From assembly GCA_914767715.1 (NCBI GenBank), contig OU612071.1, forward strand, positions 15,994,948 to 16,054,947: a stretch of 60,000 nt of DNA, written 5' to 3'. The stretch is from Membranipora membranacea. Lineage: Eukaryota; Bryozoa; Gymnolaemata; Cheilostomatida; Membraniporidae. Below the pieces are notes generated by a model. It had not been told where the DNA came from, searched no databases, and saw only the letters and a program-made list of their open reading frames with translations. Below, piece after piece: positions 11,618 to 26,600 of this stretch. The position numbers and the translations under genes were made by a program. The stretch's first letter is position 1, and each line of letters opens with the position of its first letter.

Positions 11618-14600
11618 CTAAAACAAAGGCAGATGTCAATGACGAATTTGAAAACCAGTTGGCATGATGAAAGTAAATCAGCGATGTGTGCAATTGTTCA
11701 TTCCATTTTAAAGAGAGGTGAGATTCAGGTTAATGAAATTCCCTCCGAAACCACATAGTAATAATTGCATATTATTCTTCTAAATCTCTGTTCGCTCATG
11801 ACTGAAGACTGATGAAATAACTAAGGTTGTATAATTTTCATGTCAAAATGAAATGCGAGATCTGGTCTGTTATTGCTCACACACAACTTCTTCCACTGAA
11901 TGACTTACTGGTCCTCTGGGTTTGCTGCTCTCTGGTAGACATTAGCAGCTGAAGTTCTGTTTAGTTTGAGGATGACAAACTGAAACAGCTCCTGTAGTAG
12001 AACCTTAGTCCTAGGGCTGTTGTAGACACAGCATTCTCTTAGTTTCTTCTGTAGTTCCGGTGTGATGCTCACTCGGAAGTTTGGATCAACATCATCAAAT
12101 GGTTCCTAAAAATGATTAGAATGAACTCTTATGATGTAATATCTTTCAAAGACTGAGATAATAGTTTACAATTGTTGTGAATTTGTCTTATTGCTGATAT
12201 GATTTGGTGGTCACCATAACCAGAAATTTTTCCTGTTGCTTTGTGCCTAAAATGCCTCAACTGCAATGAAAGTTTAAAAAGCTTGGGAACTGTGTAAAAA
12301 TCTTAAACTTGATATGTTTACTATATATGCAGCCTATCAACAAACGAAGTGCCATTTTATACACAGAGCAGGAATTTATTTGTACACATTTGTATGTCAA
12401 ATTTAAACAGTTTGCTTGCCTTCTGCAACTGACTAATATGTTCTGATTGCATAAGTAAGGCTATGCAAACATTTGGGCACATCTAAAAGAGCCCTTCAGA
12501 GTTGAGCAACTTCAGCCACTGATATGAATTCAGGAATTGATGAGCATATAACTTAGTGTCTGAATTCGAATCCAATCTGGCTGGTATGTGTGACAACCCT
12601 TAAAATTTGGGCAAGCTGCATTTTAAAAGTTTTTCAAGAAGTCCGCTGTAAAATGACAAGGCTTGTGGACTGATCAAGGATGATAAATTAATTGCTTCAA
12701 TCATGTCTAAAAAGAGGTTTTGCTGTATGAGGTGTATCAATTGGTACAGCTGTTAATCTCTGTGAATTACTGTCAAAAACATCTATAAAATGTAAGCAGT
12801 ACCTGATTTTGGTTGACAAATCGTCCAGCTTGGGTGAACCTTATGATGAACCAGACATGAGTGATGTGTTTGAGCTGAACCTCAGGCATGAGGTAGATGA
12901 ACTCTTTAGCCTGCCCAAATATTGACTTCATGAAATCCGTAAGAGGTCTCTCCATGTTCCGGTTTTCTGAGACTGATATGGCCAGGAAGTTGAAAACTAT
13001 TTCCATTTCTTTCAAGTAGTCTGTCAGTACCTGAACACCCTGAGTTAGAACGCTGGATATTGCCGAGTGTGTTTCATCGTCTAACCTCTCCTGTGATAAA
13101 TAGAATTGCTGCTGTTATTGTCTTCAGGAGAAAAATAAGTGGATATCCCAATTCAGATGATCTAATACTTAGGTCAAATTAAATGAGCAATGTTGTTCAA
13201 CATTATCAATAATCATTTGAACAGCTTTGGCTTACATTAATATTCCCTGAGCTTTCGATGGGATGGGCTTGTACTTTAAATTTATGGGTAGTAAAGTACA
13301 CAGAGAAAGAAAATATAGCTCACTTGATATTCACTCAGCGTCTGCATCTGATTCAGGAGAGTGAAGTCGTCTGAGTACATGTAACTTGGCATATTGCTCT
13401 TTTCTATGAGGATCAGTGGTTTGTTACCAATGTACTTCAGCATCATCTCCCGCTCTATGGCTGACCAGTTGAAGTCTACATGTGAAGTTCCATCCATCAA
13501 ATATTCACTGTGTGAGAGAATGACGCCCAGTATCTCTTGTCGATCTTTCAGGCTCATCAGATGTGATGGCATCACTTCAATAATACTTTTTTGACCTCGC
13601 TCTGTATCTCTATTAATGTACAAAATGGCGTAAAACATTGCATGAGAAATAAGGATTGTCACAAACATAGTCGATTAAAGCATTGAAAATTGCCTGTCAA
13701 TGTCATTATTGTTAAAAAAGGATGAGCAGCAAAATAGCATTTGAATTAAAGGTGAAAACAAAATCAGGTCTAAATTTGTGATATTATTATTATTATGAAC
13801 TTTATTGACTTCATTGACAATATTTCACATCATACTGTGCCGCAGTGGTCATAGTGTTGGAGGTAAAAAATAGCATGGGAGTCTAGGTATTCAAGCTAAG
13901 AGCTAACTGAAATTTTCATGCTGATTAACTGCAATTATTTCCAAGCTCTTATCCAATTATATCCAATCAAATCACCTTTGATAGATGAGATCGATTTCTT
14001 TCAGTATGTCATTGTGACGAGTCACAAGATAGGTTGCTAGGATATATGGAGCAGAGCCTATCTGATTATGACCGGGTTTCAGGGCTCTGCTATCGTAGAG
14101 GAATTCAGCAAGAGGCGAGTCCATACTTAACGCTCGTTGGTTTACATTACCGTCTGTAAAATAGATAGTTTTGATACCATCAATTTTGTTTATAGTGGAA
14201 CAGAATAGTAGCAATGCTCATGAAATCTTACTGAGAATGAGATAAAGACACATTGTTCTATCATGATATATGCAAGTTTAAACATTCAAACTCACACTGT
14301 GACTGCTGTACCATTGTCAGGGAGGCAGCAATAACTTTTTCTACATCTTCTCTGAAGTCTGTTCCAGCATGTTCTCCATATTGATCACAAAAATCTTTCA
14401 TGGTCATTTCTGATGCCTGACTTCTGCTAAATTTACTGTGGAACCTTTCAGACAGCACTCTGTTGAGTCTTGACACATTTGGAACAGCAGAGATTGCAAC
14501 CAGTTCCTCACAGTTTCTCACAAGAACACTCAGCGCGTGACAGTCCTGGAGTAAATACCACAAATTTCATTCTTTGAAATCATCAATGGAGCAAATCAAT

Positions 14601-17600
14601 GATTAAACATTATTCAACAAGACCATTCACCCAAAAAAAGATATTTTAATTTCATTACTGGTCTTTTGGCAAGAAGTGGCCAATGGTTGGCCATTGAATC
14701 AAACTCATTAAAAACCTACCTCATTCTCAATCTTCCCTCTAACCATGGCCATGGTAATTGGTTTTTTGTAAGTCCAGAGGCAGGGTAATTGACTCATACT
14801 GCCTTCACTATCAAGGTGGATTGAATTTGATATTATAGCCTCAACTTTCCTTGCAGCTGTGCCAGAAGCCTTTTGTTTCACTGAATGAATTTTAGCTTTC
14901 TGAAAAATGTTTAGATAATAAGTGAATTGTATGGAAACATTGATAATAAAGGTTTTAATTACTTTCTATTATGTAGTTGCACCGAAACAAAGCACAACAT
15001 TCATCTTTAACCGCATCAAATCATCTGCAATGATGAGAACATGATTAAAAAATTTGCTTAGATTTCATTTCATCCAGATCATACTGCTGCCTATGTTCCA
15101 CATCCTATATTACTCAAAAAAAGGCGGAAAAAGATTCTTTTACTGTTCCATTTGAATGGACAGTCTCAATCTTAACTTACTGCCCCTTGATCAAGCACTG
15201 CTTTGATGATAGACTTATCAAACTTGTTCTCCCACTGGCCCCTTTCCACAATGTTTAGCAGTTTGAATTCTCCAGCATTGGCTTGATGATCATCTAAAGA
15301 CGAGAGTAAAATCATGTAAGTGATGTGGAAAAACAGTCTCTTCGATTCTAAGTTATTGCTGGTTGAACAACTAAACTTTTCCCGCTTATTTGCCTTGACT
15401 TCAGTGTAACATTATATCTTAATGTGACGCAATTTGCAATTACGAACTACAATAAAATAATCCCAAACTTGATGAGAGTCAAAGGTATTTCAATATTCAA
15501 ATATGTTTTTAAGCTAGACTGTTAAAAGAGCAAACCTTTTCCCATTGCTGTCACTATCTCATGGAGGAGAATATAGCAATCATCTATGCTACTTTCAAAG
15601 CAATCAGCAATCTGTGCTAGGTCCAAGCTAATATGTCCCAACAAGAACATCATCAAGCCCTGTGCTGAATCTAGTCCCTCCTGAATAAGTGGCACCACCT
15701 GTATGTAACAAGAAGCATCTTAAAAGTATTCAAGTTTGATCATAGTATTCGCGATTTATCATTCTTGTTTAAGTCAAAATTGTAGCTGATTCAATACAAT
15801 CACCATCATTACCTACGTGACTTTAATTGTGCTTATATCATAACATAATAATATTGGCGAGGTTTACTCATGAAACTTCGGCTCACCAATGTATTGGCAT
15901 TGCAGATGCCTGAGAGTAGAAGAGATATATGGGTGAGGCAGCGTAAGATCGCACAGTTCAAGGGGGAAAGATCTCTCTGCTGCTCAGCATTCATTTTCCT
16001 GCAACCTGGCTCACCAAGTATGTGTCCGGTTTTAGACTTCTGTGCCCTATAACACGACCATCCCGTAATGTTCAATATGGTATGAAAAGTTTTATGTGTC
16101 AGGGTAGACTATGATACATTATAAGACATTGTCTTTTCTATCACGTTAAAGTCAAAAGGGGCCACCAGCGTGGAACATATATTTGTTAGTAATTTCATGT
16201 ACCAGGAAAAGACAGTTCTGAGATTTTGCTTCCTCTCTACCACTCACAAAAACATAATTGTTCAACAATATATACAGCTTATGCATAGTTCTGTATTCAA
16301 AGATCAGGCATGTTCAAGATGGAAGTCAATTACTACCCTCATATGGTAAAGTTGGTGAGCACTTATTACTTATGCAAGGCAGACAATGACAATTATCTAC
16401 ATTTTTTTCTATGACCTTGATTGACATACATTCTGATCGATACTCACTGTTCTCCTTTCTGATTATTTTCTATCAAATTATGTCTTGAACCACCTATAGC
16501 TGCTCCACAGATACATACAGCTGTTTTCCATGCTTTACCGCACTGCTCAGCAGAAATGACATGGTAGTAAATAAGGATTGATAGATTGATAGTGTTAAAT
16601 ACATATGCCTATCAACAAACAATGTAATTCATATTCACGATAAGACAGCCCTCACAACAAGGATTACCAAAGAAACTACTTCTATCTCACAAACTATGTC
16701 CCTGGGACTGATGATGAAGTATCTCTCATCAACGATAACATTTTAAAAGACAGCATCTTAACAGAATAATATTAGGACTATGAACAGTTTGTGCTTTGTC
16801 AAAGAAATCAAAATGGTTATTTTGCTTCAAAAATGTTTCATTCGAACGGCTACACCACATTTTGTGTTGGACCTGAAATTCATTTACTTGATCTGGGTAC
16901 AAAATTACATAGAATTGTGGTATATGATTATCATCAAAATACTCACATCACTGATCAGATAAGGGTGGCCATTTGGACATTCTGAAATAGAATAAATAAA
17001 CAGGTGTAAATGAAATAATTCTGCTAGACCTAAACTGCAATTGTGTTCAATCTCGATGCCGGCTATAATAGGCACCCATTTTTGGAAAAAAATATCTCTT
17101 TACTAGTCCCCGTTGTCCATCTTAGCAACTGGGACAACTGGCGATAGTAATTTGTGCTGAGCTGGACTAAGGCCACAAACCCAGACACAGTTTAAATTTC
17201 CTGATTTCCTATGCCTGCCACACACGAGTGTTTCAACAGGAAAATGGGAAAATTGAAGAAACCATGTTGTAGAATGAAACAAGGCATTAATGGTCTTTCA
17301 GCCGGAAGTGGTTTTCACGAAGAGATATTAAAGTGGCAGAGCCCATTGAGTGTTTGGCAACGTGGAGCATTTTCATGGACAAAGGTTTGCATATAAAACA
17401 AGTATTTCAATACAATACAATAAAATATAAGAAAGCAAATCAATTCAGGGTGATGATTGACCAATGACAATATAAATTATTTAGTTTAGACTTAGTTCTT
17501 GTCAGATGGTTACACAATGCAAAAACTAGGTCCCTGACTGCAATTGTTGTTGAACTTACCATACATTACAGAGTTGTTTCCATATTTCCCTCCCCAGGAT

Positions 17601-20600
17601 AGAGCAGGACGGTTCTTTTGGGCTTCTCTTTCTACATCCAAGATGTTGTCTTCCATTGTTGGATAGAGATGGGTCTGTAAAGGCAATGGTAGTTGTAACC
17701 GCATTCACTTCTTGCTAGCTATTGGTTGTCATGTGAACATTAAAACGTTAAGTAAAATTATTTGAACAGAGTACAATTGATATTATTATTACATTGTTTG
17801 AGCATATGTCGATACTTGCAATGGGAAATAGATGGGTACATTAACTTGTGTGAGGTTTATTTTCAATATTGAGGGCAAACTTTTTTTGTGATGTGTAATT
17901 TCCCTCTCAAATAAAAATGAAGTTTACGTTTAAAGTTATGGCTTGCTGGCTATCACTGGCTTATCATGAATTCATTAATAAATGACTGTCATATTAGATA
18001 ACCACCAGAGCTAGGACTCTAGTGAATTGGATTGGCCTCAATATTGATGTGGATGAAAGCAGGTTGCTCTTTAGCACATTGTCGAATAAATCATTGGTAA
18101 TGGTTAAATAAGCTGGTGCAACACATTATAGCTCATATCCACTTTGGCATTTATTTCAAATCATTATCAGTTTATTCATTTATAGCATGGCTAAATATTC
18201 ACTTTTGAGGTTTCAGGGTCATTTATCATCTCAGCTAGCGGTTGTAGTAACCCTTTGGGATGCTTGTTCAATGCAGCTCTCAACCTTAGCATTAGCATTG
18301 TCAGATTGGTACCCTCAGTTGTACATGGATCTAGTCCAGCAGGAATATCAGTGCGTTGCAACAAGAACTTCAAAAGCCCGACCTGCAAAAAAGTCACAAA
18401 AATACATTGGTATGTAACTTGCTCATCATGCATTGGATGACAATGAAAGCTGAAAGATGATGATGATCAGATGGAGATACAAAATATAAATGATATTAAC
18501 TACTAGTCCTAGTTCGGGTGGAAAAAGAAGCTAATCTTCCCAAAAAATGTGTTCAACATAGACTTAATAATAAACCTAGACAGTACACTATACATTTATA
18601 TTTTTTTGAAAAAGAAATAACATCAATTAGATGACGAGATGCTGCTGATTGTAAAGCAATTTTAAAACTCAATTTTGTGTCTTCATCATTATTGAATCCG
18701 GAAATACCCACTTCATTTTGCTGGACTTTATCAGCTAGAGCAGCGAAAAGCTTCTGAGAAACGGTCTCCTTTAATGTGAATACAGCACCATTTTTGCGTG
18801 TTATCTTAGAAAATATACCATGCATCACAGTGTCTGCCGTTTCCATCTTCAAGATAAAATAAAAACATGTTCCATTCATATTCATTGCTTACTTTTATCC
18901 CACAAATCATAATACCAGCTTTGACATTGGCTATGCCCTTGCATCACCAAATTGTTAATAGTAATATTTGACATTTGCAATCAATATCTGAATGAGTCTA
19001 CACTCACTGCCTAAGAAGGATGAAAAGCTATGATGACAAATAATAACTGATAAAGACTTGGTGGTACACTGACTTTTATCACTGCGAAGTCAAAGTTGGA
19101 ATTTCCCGGTACTAGCATCAGCTATCTTCAAGTCTTCTCAACTTACCTGCTGAGTCATCATATCAATGAAGTTCTTTATAGTCAGAGTAAGAGCTTGTTC
19201 ATCTTGAGCTACCAAAACTACTTTATCTAACACTGCATAGGCTCTCTCGAGTTCATCATTTCCGTATTCTGTGAGCAAGTCTAGAATCTCAAACTCATCT
19301 AGAAGTTGCCGAATATTAGGAGGGGCAAGAATACCTTCTCCTGTTGACATGTTCTGCTTTACGAAGCTGAGCCCTCTAAGAGTCTGGATTTGTCTCACAA
19401 CAAAATACCTATACAATTGGAGACCAATATGTAATGAAAAACAATAGTCCTATGGATTAAGAGGTAGAATTGAAAAGCATAATATCATCATACCTATCTA
19501 CTGTATTTGAATCGAAATTATTAAATACCACACTTGACCGCGTGGAAAGATCTTTAGGTACCATTTATAGTTTTTTTTATGTTTTATTGATTGACATTCC
19601 AAATTTGATAGTGTACCACATTTCATCATATATGAAACTTGCATTGAATTTTTGTCAATATGTTTAAAATTAAAGGAGGCCTTTTGTGCAACATGAACAT
19701 AATTAATTTTACAAACCATGGTTGCTGATTAATATGGAAGGATTCCTGCAGAAAGCTACGCAGCACTGTTTGTTCATCTTGGGTAACAAGCTGAGGGGAT
19801 CCTAGTATCTGATTAACCAGGAAACCTAGGCTTCGTTGGGTCAGGGCAATCAACTTCAGGGAGTTCAAATTGATTTCAGTTTCCTGATCAGACATTATCC
19901 TAGATTTCATTACGCTGACACATTCCAGAGCCTCATCCATTGACATGTTGTCCTCATTTTCATAGGCGATGTCCTGTGAGCAAAACAAGTTTGAATTTAG
20001 ATTCCTTTTTAGAACAAGAGGAGACTTTGCTGTTTACATGAAATATTTTTTGGATTTCTGATCAAACACCATTTATCCTATGTCCTCACATGTTGCAGGT
20101 GCTGTGCAATATGTTTGTCATTTAAAATTGTTAGATATCTATCAGTCATATCTTCAGAGTGATATTTAACCATTGTAAAGTTGTTTCTAATTTGTACAGC
20201 TTTTTAACACCAAGCAGACAAGTTGCAGTATGATGATTCACATAGTTAACTCACATTATAACAATCAATGACTGTAATCATCAACTGTTTAGGGAGAACT
20301 TCTGGGTTGTTGAGTATCCCATCTAGTCTTTCTGTGATGATCTCTGTACAATCAGACTTCAAGAAGAGCTTCAGTATGAATCCTTTCATGAACTGGTTTG
20401 GTATAAGTACTTCTTTGTGTTCAAATAGGGTGGTGTCTTTAGTTTTTGATACATCCGTTATGTAGTCTACTAACCATTCTACCACTCTGACTTCAGGAGG
20501 ACTGCCACAGTTGAACACAAGTTCCGCTATGAAGTGTCGCATGAAGTTGTGAAGCCTCTCTCTAAGGTCACGGAAATCCCTTATGAGGGTTTCCCTGTAC

Positions 20601-23600
20601 GAAAATGAAAAATAACATCACTTACTAAATTAAACTCTCAAACATCTCAATCATAGAGGATTGTCATGTTAAGATAGTGGATAGGAAATCCCCAGTCAGA
20701 TTGAGAAGCGCTTACATCATCAAATTTAAAATCGATCAAAAAATCTGGTTGATTTTTCAAATTAGCAATCAAGATAGAAAAAATTGCTATAATTGCTACA
20801 GTATGAACCTGCTCATAGTTTCATCTGGTCATCAGAAATTTAGACCACTACCAATAGTCTTGTTGTCTGTCTTAGTAGGCTTTGTTTCTGTGTTGCAATC
20901 GGTTTTGCGTGTTTGTATGTGAATATAACATACTAATAGTTCATCGGCATCAACATGACAAAACTACTGCCACTGTTCCAATTAATCAAACTTTTAGTCT
21001 ATGTGCCTAAGCCATCGCGTACACATGATCATAGGTTGTCAAACAAGCCCACTTACTCTACATCGTGAACTGAAGGCGCAAAGGTCAAGCCCTCTGGTAT
21101 CGACTGGTTGTCACAGTCGCCAACAGGACAGGTTCTGCTGTCTTTACAACTTTCACAGAGAAAGTGACCACAGGAGAGTTTTATGGGGTACTCCATCTCT
21201 TTAGTACAAGCCAGGCACTTCTTTGGGCATTTTCTGAAAAATGTGTGACAAAGAAATAAAAAAAATTCAAATCAAACTGTGCTTGTTGTTGTGTGTTGCA
21301 AACCAACATACTACTTGACAAAAAAAACATCCTACATATATTTGCACAATGATAAAAGAGTTGAGATACACTGCAGTGTGATGAAATAACTTGTAGCAGA
21401 TCAAGCTACGCTTAGAATAAAATGAATCAATGCTATAGAAGTAATTCATTATCACTTTGAAACTTACGGAAAAAGAGAGAGCACTCCCTCATTCAATCGC
21501 TGCGACAAAAAGTTCACTACTTTCTCGAATGTTGTGAATCGGTTGAAGTTGCCAGACTCTGCATCCTAGAATGGAAAAACTGTTCAACTACATTTATTAT
21601 TGTTTCCTAGCAGATATTGTGAACTTGAGAAATTTGATAATATGAGATAAGAATGATGATGAAGAGCATAAACTTCTGAGCAAAAATGGTATTCACCCTT
21701 ATATAAACCCCTATCAACATGGCTCACAATGAGAAGTTTGTGTCCAAGCTGGCGCTGAAAGAAAAATTTATGAGGAACCCACAAGTAAATTTGGAGAGAG
21801 AGGCTTCATTGGTAAGTTCAGTTGAAAACTCCGAGTGAAATTGCCTGATATTACTCGCGAATATTATGCATTCCACAGCGGGACCTTACCTTTATCAGCT
21901 TTGGTAAGCTAAGCGGGTTTTTGCGAGAGCCAGCTCCTGCAGAAGACGAAGGCATAATCACATTCTGTAGGTAGAGTTTCTTCAATTCCAGAACTTGCCA
22001 CATGACTCTGCAAAATAACAGACTTCAATTTAACCTCTGTGAATCACAACACAGTTTGAATTATTGGAGAATCAGTGGATGGCTGATTCACAATGATTAT
22101 GGTATGACTTTCCTCTGTCGACAACTTGATAGGAATTGAAGGTGGTATAGGTAAAAGGGAGACTTCGCTCACAAATACCTGCATTCGTTTGGTAGACCAC
22201 CATAGTCATTGTCTTGGACCGTCCTGTCAATGATCTTATTCATTATCAGTTTAGTCTGTTCTATCTGCTCCATCCAGGACTCTGGTGTGTCTGTAAGCTC
22301 CTTCAGGCTGTAATCTACCTTCAGAACTTTGAGGGCACAACGAAGTGCAAATAGATCTGCTGGCTAAAATATTGACAATTAAATTCTTTAAAAAAATGCC
22401 ATTCTTAGTGACATATGCAAAATTAAAATTTGTCTCCATCACTGATGCTTGAATTCCATTATGATTGACACGCAGCCTCCACATTCTAATATTCAAGCAA
22501 GCAAGTCCTATATTTCCATAAGGGTTTTTAAACAACTCACAACATTCATTTGATTCACAGAGTCAATCATTCGTTCCTTCAGCTGTTCAGGTACCGATTT
22601 GCTCCTCCTCTTCTCCTTTGTAACCGTAAATCTTGTCAAGTCCAGTATATTCGTGATTGTAGGAGTAAGTCGGTGGTATATGATGTGAACTGATGCGACA
22701 GTTTTATTTGGGTATTCACCAGATTTTAGAGAGCTTTCTATCAGCCACTTAATGATCTGTTAAAAATGTCATAGTCATATACAGTGATACAGTGTTCCAT
22801 TTAATAGGCGTTAAGTAAGAAGGATATTATTACAGTTATCGTCAAGTTAGGTAACATTAAATGCATGTATTTCAAAGATTACGCGGACATTTTGTCATTA
22901 TTATTTCTAAAAACTAACATTGGTCAATACCAGGACACAATGCTAGAAACATCACAATGACAGAGTAAAACTCCATCTGGCTTCGTCAATGACGATGCCA
23001 ACGACAAATGTTTTGTCTAGCAATTGCAAGAAATTATGCACATTCTGCCTCATCTCGATCTCAAGCATTACAAAAATTTATGCAGCTCTAAATGAGCAAT
23101 AAAAACCGTCGTTGGCGACGGGTGTTATATGAATAGCAGCATTGTTGTTAAATACAATACAGAATTGTTGTTAAATACAGCATTGTTATACAGCCAATAT
23201 TTTGAAAATCCTTTGTTGGATCAGACTAAGTACCTAAACTATGTCTTAGCATGCAACATGGGCTGCACCATCAAACCCTCTACTAAGAATTTTTCATAAA
23301 ATTGTCTCTTGGCCAAATAGAACTGGACTTTTTCTGTAATGAGAGGACATATCCAGATCATGCAATCGGGATAATACTGACCCATCTTTCGTCATCATCG
23401 CAGCGGGGATGCTTCATCTGAATGAAATCATCCATGTATCTGCTGACCAACAACAGTTCAACTGATTTGTATTCTGGACTGTAGATAATTTCGCCAAGCG
23501 GAGAATAACTGATCCGACTGTCCAACAAGTTATCAAGTCCTGAGTCTGAAAGCATGCAGGGTAGAACATTAAGAAGCAAGTCAAAGGTAATGCAGAGATG

Positions 23601-26600
23601 TCGTACTTATTCATCTTTTGTAAATCTCATCTTTATAATATCTAGTATCTCTGAATTCTGGCCATTCTGTGAATGAAGAGTGTGATCCTATGGCTAAAAG
23701 CTGAACTTGACTAAGAGATGCTCAGTTTGAATTTTTTTACTTGTCAAATTGCTCATATTCTTAAAATTGATTTAATGCTCAACACAAAAGGGGAAACAGC
23801 TTTGCAACCATGTTTTATAAAGCATAGTGACAATATGGTTACACAAATACCTTAGATGGTACAATTTGAATGATGCTAAGGTTACCTGTTGCAGCAATTA
23901 GTGATCGTGTACCAACAATGACTGCCAGTTGTGAGTCAAGTTTATCCATCAGTAACCAGGAGAACGGGAATTTCACTTTGTATTCGCTTTTGCCAAATTC
24001 TTCCAATTTGTATGACTTTGGTAAACGCTGAAATTGAAAGCAGCATACTAATGAAATAATTCAGATAATTAAATAATTTCATAGAGCAAACAATAATTTA
24101 CGCCGTTGACAACTTTGGTAATCACTCTATTTTTTGTGAAGTTTATGGCGTGATTCAACTGATCTTCCTTTGGTGTACTTTCAGAAATATTCAAATAACT
24201 TGATCAATTTGCCTACTTGAACAATTCCTTTTGATCGATCTCAATACTGTCAAACTTACAGATTTACTCTCATCTCTTCGTGCACCTTCCCTGATTTTAT
24301 GGAACTCTAGCCCACACAAATGACATACTCTAAACATCTTCAACCACAATCCTTTAATGGTCATATCATCGGGATCACTGATAGTGCCATCAATGTCATG
24401 GTACACTAAGTCTAAACTTCGATGAACATCAACAAACTGTATTACAGCCGCCAGAGCTGGTGCAACGGTTCTTTCTACCGAGTCTTCCAATGCATGCCTG
24501 TCAAACAAAAAATAAATGGTTAGGTCTACAGTCATATAAAAGCTTATTGGAAAATAATCATTCGCCAAGTCACTCAGGTCATACAGTCATTGATGATGAG
24601 AAATGATCAAAATCAGATCATCCTCCATTAACTTTAGTGAGCAATAATCAACAAACATATACAAATGTTTTAGAAACTGGCTCTTACAAAAGATAGCTCA
24701 AACAATACAAGGGGTACCATCAATTACCCCTCATAGGGTGGTAATGGATAATGGGTAATGAACTGCGGTTTGGATGATAGTGTAACTGTAAGATTCCAAG
24801 TAATAAACACCAGGCTTGATATTATGGGTGATAAACCCATTCTTTATTTGAAATGGCATTGGTAAGTATGATTGCCATTGCCTGCCAGGTGATGTGAGTC
24901 ACAGAACTGGTGGGTTTGAGTTCCACTGGGAGAGCTTTCAAGTTGATTTCCCCAGCCTGCAGAACATACTGATGTATAAAACTCCTATGTACTCATCTTC
25001 TGACTGACTCATGAAATAGACATGTGGCAGTTTTAAGCATATTATTGTATCTACCTGTGCCTGTCTGCAGATTTGGACCAGTGGGACATATTGTAGGGTG
25101 CACATGGGAAGTTGATATTTTTTGAGGGACAGAAAGCCAAGTTTTGCTCTCTGCTTACTATTGGACAAAAAATTAGGATGTAAATATGAATGGTTCAACA
25201 TTAAAAGTGAGATAATCCTGATAGGACAAGTGTGATTGTCTACAAATTGGAAAAATGTTTGAATAATGTCCAAAATTTGTATTTGCGAAGCTGCTTAAAG
25301 ACTTGTCTTCTATGGGACCCCTGCTTGTCTGCCTTTAACAATACTGGCATGATTAAATACCTCTGTAAAGTTATCAAATATATATAAGTGTCACCTTTTA
25401 AAACAGATGTTTTGATATGAAAGAGATCTTCCTGTTATTGAGAGTATGATTATCTGAGAGGTGTCAGGAAAACAGTTTGAGGATGCAATTTGTCCTAACG
25501 GGTTACTGGCGATCATAAAAGAAGACAAAATTGGGTTCACAGCAACACCTAGCCTGTCTTGACAAGTTTTGTTCGGTGGATGGGGGGAACAAAGCTTGTC
25601 AACTCTTGCATGCTCGACTGTCGAGCAGCTGATATTAAATATTGTCTTCTCTTGTAATCGATAAGATAACTCAGTCGAGCATGCAAGAGTTGACAAGCTT
25701 TGTTCCCCCCCCCCCCCCCCCCACCGAACAAAGCTTGTCAAGATAGGCTAAACGACATCCTTACTGTTATTTTACTTTTCAAAAGGATTTACTAGTCAAT
25801 GGAAGTGCAAATTCTATAATCATCTGAACAGCTGAAGCGCAGTAAAAATAATCATTACAAAAGCATTTTTGGCTTTGTAATAAACCATGATAGTAATAAA
25901 GACAAAAATTGTTCTGAATTTCTCTTGGTTGAAAATTTCATGAGAGGTCAGCTGGTTTTAAGCAATGATGAACATTTACTAAGAACAAGTACACATTTCT
26001 ACTGACAACCATATACAAACCGAGATGCATGGTCATGAGAAGAACAGCGGATAGAATAAAATGAAATATTTCCCATATGTCTAATCATTTAAACCAATGT
26101 GCAGGAGGAACAGATATATTCAAAAAAGTGCAGAAAGCTGTATTTGTTCAATGTTGACTGATGGGCAAACATGAACACCAATCAGCCGTTGGCCCGTTAC
26201 ACACCTCAGTGTTCCTGATTTCTTCATGTTGCTGGCTTTTGCGGCATCATCTCTCACCCAGTTGCTGTTTATATTGTTCTCATCTTGAGAAGAAAGAAGT
26301 TTCACAATATGGTCCAGTACCGCGGCAAGAAAACCTGCATATTGAGTAAAAATATTTCATAAAAATTCAATTCTCCAAGCTATAATATGTTAGTTGATAA
26401 CAAGTTTCAGAGGCGATAAAATCGTTGGTCAGGATATTTCATGGAGTAAATTCGAAGTCATGCCCCAACTGGGATGCAAGGTTGAGAAATTGTCATGAAG
26501 TTTACCAAGCTCTTTCTGAATTTATGCATATTAAAACGGATTAATTGTAAAAGTCGACCAGGTAGCAAACTATAAAGCAGAAATGACAGATGTATTGATT

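Noticed and set aside
24938-25273. Minus-strand ORF of 111 residues
   Set aside because: Intron between exons 38 and 37; composition is not coding-like and the phase join of 37 to 38 needs nothing between.
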